Both the position numbers and the translations under genes were made by a program. A stretch of 64,000 nt of DNA. It comes from Schistocephalus solidus. Its lineage: Eukaryota; Platyhelminthes; Cestoda; Diphyllobothriidea; Diphyllobothriidae. The stretch spans positions 1 through 64,000 of the forward strand of contig WEDG01008619.1 in NCBI GenBank assembly GCA_017591395.1, given 5' to 3'. The notes below the pieces were generated by a model. The model was not told the origin of the DNA and ran no database searches. It saw only the letters and a list, made by a program, of their open reading frames with translations. Each line of letters begins with the position of its first letter. Within the stretch, counting starts at the first letter, position 1. This document shows, in pieces, positions 61,005 through 64,000 of this stretch.

Positions 61005-61175
61005 GAATATTGCCGAAAAAGACAAAGGGAGACTAAAATGGCTATTTCTGGTTTATTTGCCATTGTCAGCCAGTCATACCCAACCGCAGGCGGTGCCCCA
61101 CCTAAGGGTCGAACCCGCGACCTGTTAATAAGAAGTCTAAAGCTCTTACCATTGACCCATGCAAATCGGTTACCA
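61005..61175 (-). repeat. tRNA-derived SINE
   Basis: On the minus strand, the tRNA-like head (GGGTCAATGGTAAGAGC, an anticodon-loop-like ACTTCTTAT, and a well-kept B box GGGTTCGACCC) is followed by GGTATGACTGGCTGACAATGG, AAACCAGAAATAGCC and a pyrimidine-rich end. The 67-codon frame at 61038-61241 (+) is the reverse of this SINE and not a gene. Confidence 0.75.
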
Positions 61176-61859
61176 ATTTTTACTAAAATACGCCTTATTC
61201 ATATTTGTCGCAAAAAGTGCAATTTTTATGGGAAAATATGAAAGCGGAAGTGTGGTGTGATATTTCGGTCCATATTTATCTTGAGCCTTTGCCGAGTCAA
61301 CTTAATGCGTCCGCATGTTAGGGGAACATCGCAGTTAGCGTGACCTATTTAATTTTCACTGTGTACATAGATTGGAACAGCTTGCTTAAGCAGTTCAATC
61401 CCACCTTCAAAAATCTGGCCTTTTTTTACTTCATAACTGCACCAATTTTTGTGCCAAAATCACACCTGCCCAAAAAGGTTTACAAGGACCTTTAGCGGAG
61501 ACAAATTTCCTTATTTGGAGTTTTTTTTCATTATTTTCAGAAATTTTCTAATTAGAATATACTAGAAGAGCTAGCAACTCTGAAATAACTCTGCAACTTA
61601 TGTTTAAATCACCTTTATTTGCACCATATATGTTTGTGAAGGAAATGAATGTAGTGCAGGATAAGACGCTGCTAATTTCTGAGCACAAATCGTGCAGTGA
61701 TATGAGAAAATAATGGATGTGTTAATTTCCCGTTCTCGTTTGTGCTTCGCTGCGCTGTACGTTTGTCTAGGTAGCTATATTTCCAGAATGACTTATTAAC
61801 AGTAGAAGCAGAAATAAGGGATTTCTGTATGGTCATGCTTCACCAGCGCCTTAGGCTTT

Positions 61860-62246
61860 CTAGAAACCGTCGGCCAAAGTGTGTTGCTCAGAAATTGTGG
61901 TGCTCCGGGGGAGCGAATTATTCCAGGGTTCCAGATCTTCCCTCAGCCTTGATGTGTGATCCGTGCCGGAGAAACACTTCTGTTCCTGATCCAGGCCCGT
62001 TGTCTGGGGAGTTTTGATAAGCTCCTCTGTTGGGCTTTCGTCAAAGTGCTTAGTCCTTACTTCTCGCTCACAGAGGGATAGAACACTTGCTTTCTTTCGG
62101 TTCATCGGCAAACGCAATCTCTCCCAATGAGAACGCATTGGGAGAAAGGCGGCGGATCCTCGGTAAGAAATAATGCTCTTGCGGCATTTGGTAGCTCGCA
62201 GTTGAGCTTCACTACCTTGACCACAAGGCATGGAATTTATCTGCAA
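61860..62246 (-). other. Unrecognised 128-codon open frame
   Basis: The longest unexplained minus-strand frame of the window. The peptide is charged (for example ERLRLPMNRKKASVLSLCER) with scattered cysteines, in a stretch GC-richer than its flanks. It has no motif I recognise and no repeat copy here. It contains a perfect 10-base-pair inverted repeat (62120-62129 with 62136-62145, loop of 6). It could be a piece of another mobile element or an exon; I cannot decide. Confidence 0.2.
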
Positions 62247-62249
62247 GTA

Positions 62250-64000
62250 GACAAATTACACAATACTTAATGCTTAAATGAAAGGAGATATTCTGGGCTA
62301 TGAATGCAGACCTTTACGGTATTCTTTAACGGAAATCTGGTCTTCTAGGTCTATATAAACCGTGTGGTTTTAGCTGCAGTCAACTTTAATAAGAAAGATC
62401 ATGGATTACTATTATCTTTAAAATGGGCATAGTTGCCCAGCAGTTACACATATTTAAAGACAAAATGCTGATCATGAAAGTCTAGAAAATATAGCTACAT
62501 AAATATAGCACTTATAAAATAACGTCACTGACTTTTCTTCTGTCTAGTAATGTGCAGTTTAAGGAGTATTCCGAGAAGTTCGTTGTTTAATTTATCATTT
62601 GCTGCGAAAGCAAAATGAAATAAAATATATATTAGAGAGAGCAGAAGCGGGTTCATTTTTCAATACTTTGAGAAACTAGCAGTGTGCCTAAGATAACTGT
62701 TCATGTCAAAATAATCAACATTATGTGCAGAAAATTAAAATTCACGAACCAAATATCAAAAAGGTTTTACGTCAACCATGCAAGTTCCTTCCGCAACATA
62801 ACCATATCCTAAAAGAAAGAGTATCGTTTGCTTACCATACACTAGTAATGAGCAAAATCAGGATTTCGCTCCTAACCAGATGGATATATGACTTTTGTAT
62901 GACTTTAATGCGTGTGACATAGTATACATATATATTTAATCTATCTTAGGTATCAATGTTGCCGAGAGGGATTTAGGAATGCGCACTTGTTAGTGTAATA
63001 ATCTCGTCAAAGTTTTGTATAAATGCTATTGCCGGGCCGTGAAGCAAGTTGCTTAAAAATAGCAGAAATGTTCTTTTGTCATATGCCCTTCCAATCCAGC
63101 TTCAGTGAATGGAGTGTGAACAGAAAATTGAAAAAGTTCTTGGTTTTTGGTGCAAAATAGATGAATACCATTAAGTGTTGTACGTAAAGTTTCCTTACAC
63201 TTGGGCAAGGATTGTTGGTTAATTATTCGTCCTAGCCCTTAACTATATCTACTTTCAGAACTGTTATCACGTTCGCCCCATCCACCAACCTCACTCATGG
63301 CCAAAGAAATTCACGAAAATAAGCAAAAATACGTTTTATACGCCTCAAAGAAATTGAATGAACCACCAATATCTCTGCCTGATATCAGAAAAGTGCTACA
63401 CAAATAAGACGAGAAATTATAAAAGAGCTCATTCTTAACTATCAGGTTTGGGCATTCCTTATCATGCTCGCAAATCTAGCAACTGTGAAAGACTGAAGTA
63501 CCGCAAGACTTTGAATTTTGTAAACTTAGACTTCAAATGTCAAAAAATTTACGTACTTGATAGTTTCGTGCAAAGTAGCTTGCTCCTACTGCATTCAGCG
63601 GTGTGCATGTGCGATCGCAGATATATGCGGACTTTCAATATAAAGTTCGATTGAACGTACGTCTTAACGATTTAAAAGTGGTAAGTGCCAATGCTACCTG
63701 TTTTATTCGTCGGAAATGATGGTTGTCATCATTTGATAGGTACCAAATAAATCAGTGCTCTATTGTCTATTATCAAAAATGGTTTATTTCAAAAATATAT
63801 AATATTAACCGATGGATGATTGCACGATGAAACATACATTAAAAACAGGAAAAAGTCAAATTGATGCACTTTTCCTCGTTAAAATTGCCTCAGTAGTCCA
63901 GTTTTAAATTTTCTAGTGGGTAGTACTAAATGACATTGTTTAAAAATCGGCAAAAATATGACTATAAACGTGGGGTATTAATTTATTTACATCGAGTTAC
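62250..64000. other. Unassigned AT-rich DNA
   Basis: Short frames (62725-62922 +, 63448-63654 +) without recognisable motifs. Nothing else was seen up to the end of the window. Confidence 0.45.

Noticed and set aside
61038..61241. 67-codon plus-strand gene
   Set aside because: It is the reverse complement of a tRNA-derived SINE.
1..64000. CRISPR array, operon, prophage or restriction/defence system
   Set aside because: No regular spacer-repeat structure, no ribosome binding sites, no gene packing. The sequence is eukaryotic with retroelement relics.

Overview
The window looks like an AT-rich, repeat-laden stretch of a flatworm nuclear genome, most likely a diphyllobothriidean tapeworm (Schistocephalus/Spirometra type). 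That placement is an inference. It rests on an endonuclease-reverse transcriptase LINE whose C-terminus carries C2H2 fingers, on Penelope-like elements with GIY-YIG endonuclease domains, and on a tRNA-derived SINE, all of which I associate with those genomes. There is no bacterial-style gene packing, no operon and no CRISPR array. I recognise no intact host gene. Nearly all open frames are short, and the recognisable ones belong to decayed retroelements.

Layout. 1-3.37 kb: nothing recognisable. 3.37-10.6 kb: two inverted copies of an unclassified repeat. The first carries a tiny Penelope-type insertion with inverted tails; the second is split by a 1.5 kb CR1-like LINE. SINE pieces and another Penelope 3' end lie between them. 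10.6-15.9 kb: unassigned, with some GC-richer blocks and one weak exon candidate. 15.95-17.5 kb: a Penelope-like element and a direct repeat. 17.5-25.4 kb: featureless AT-rich DNA. 25.4-26.1 kb: a retroelement tail and a full SINE. 29.7-30.7 kb: another Penelope-like fragment followed by a degenerate telomere-like tract. 34.3-36.6 kb: the endonuclease-RT-zinc-finger LINE, frameshifted and internally deleted. 43.5-44.9 kb: two Penelope 3' ends head to head. 49.2-50.4 kb: Penelope RT plus GIY-YIG on the minus strand. 54.3-56.2 kb: a GC-rich 3' fragment of the zinc-finger LINE on the minus strand. 57.0-57.9 kb: a Penelope fragment with the best GIY-YIG motif in the window. 61.0-61.2 kb: a SINE. 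The rest is unassigned.

How the parts relate. The autonomous families (APE-type LINE, CR1-like LINE, at least three Penelope lineages) supplied the enzymes for their own copying, and one of the LINEs probably mobilised the SINE. All copies here are dead: they carry in-frame stops, frameshifts, 5' truncations or lost catalytic residues. The window records successive insertions rather than a working gene system. Family assignments come from motif reading and memory of these families; no database search was run.
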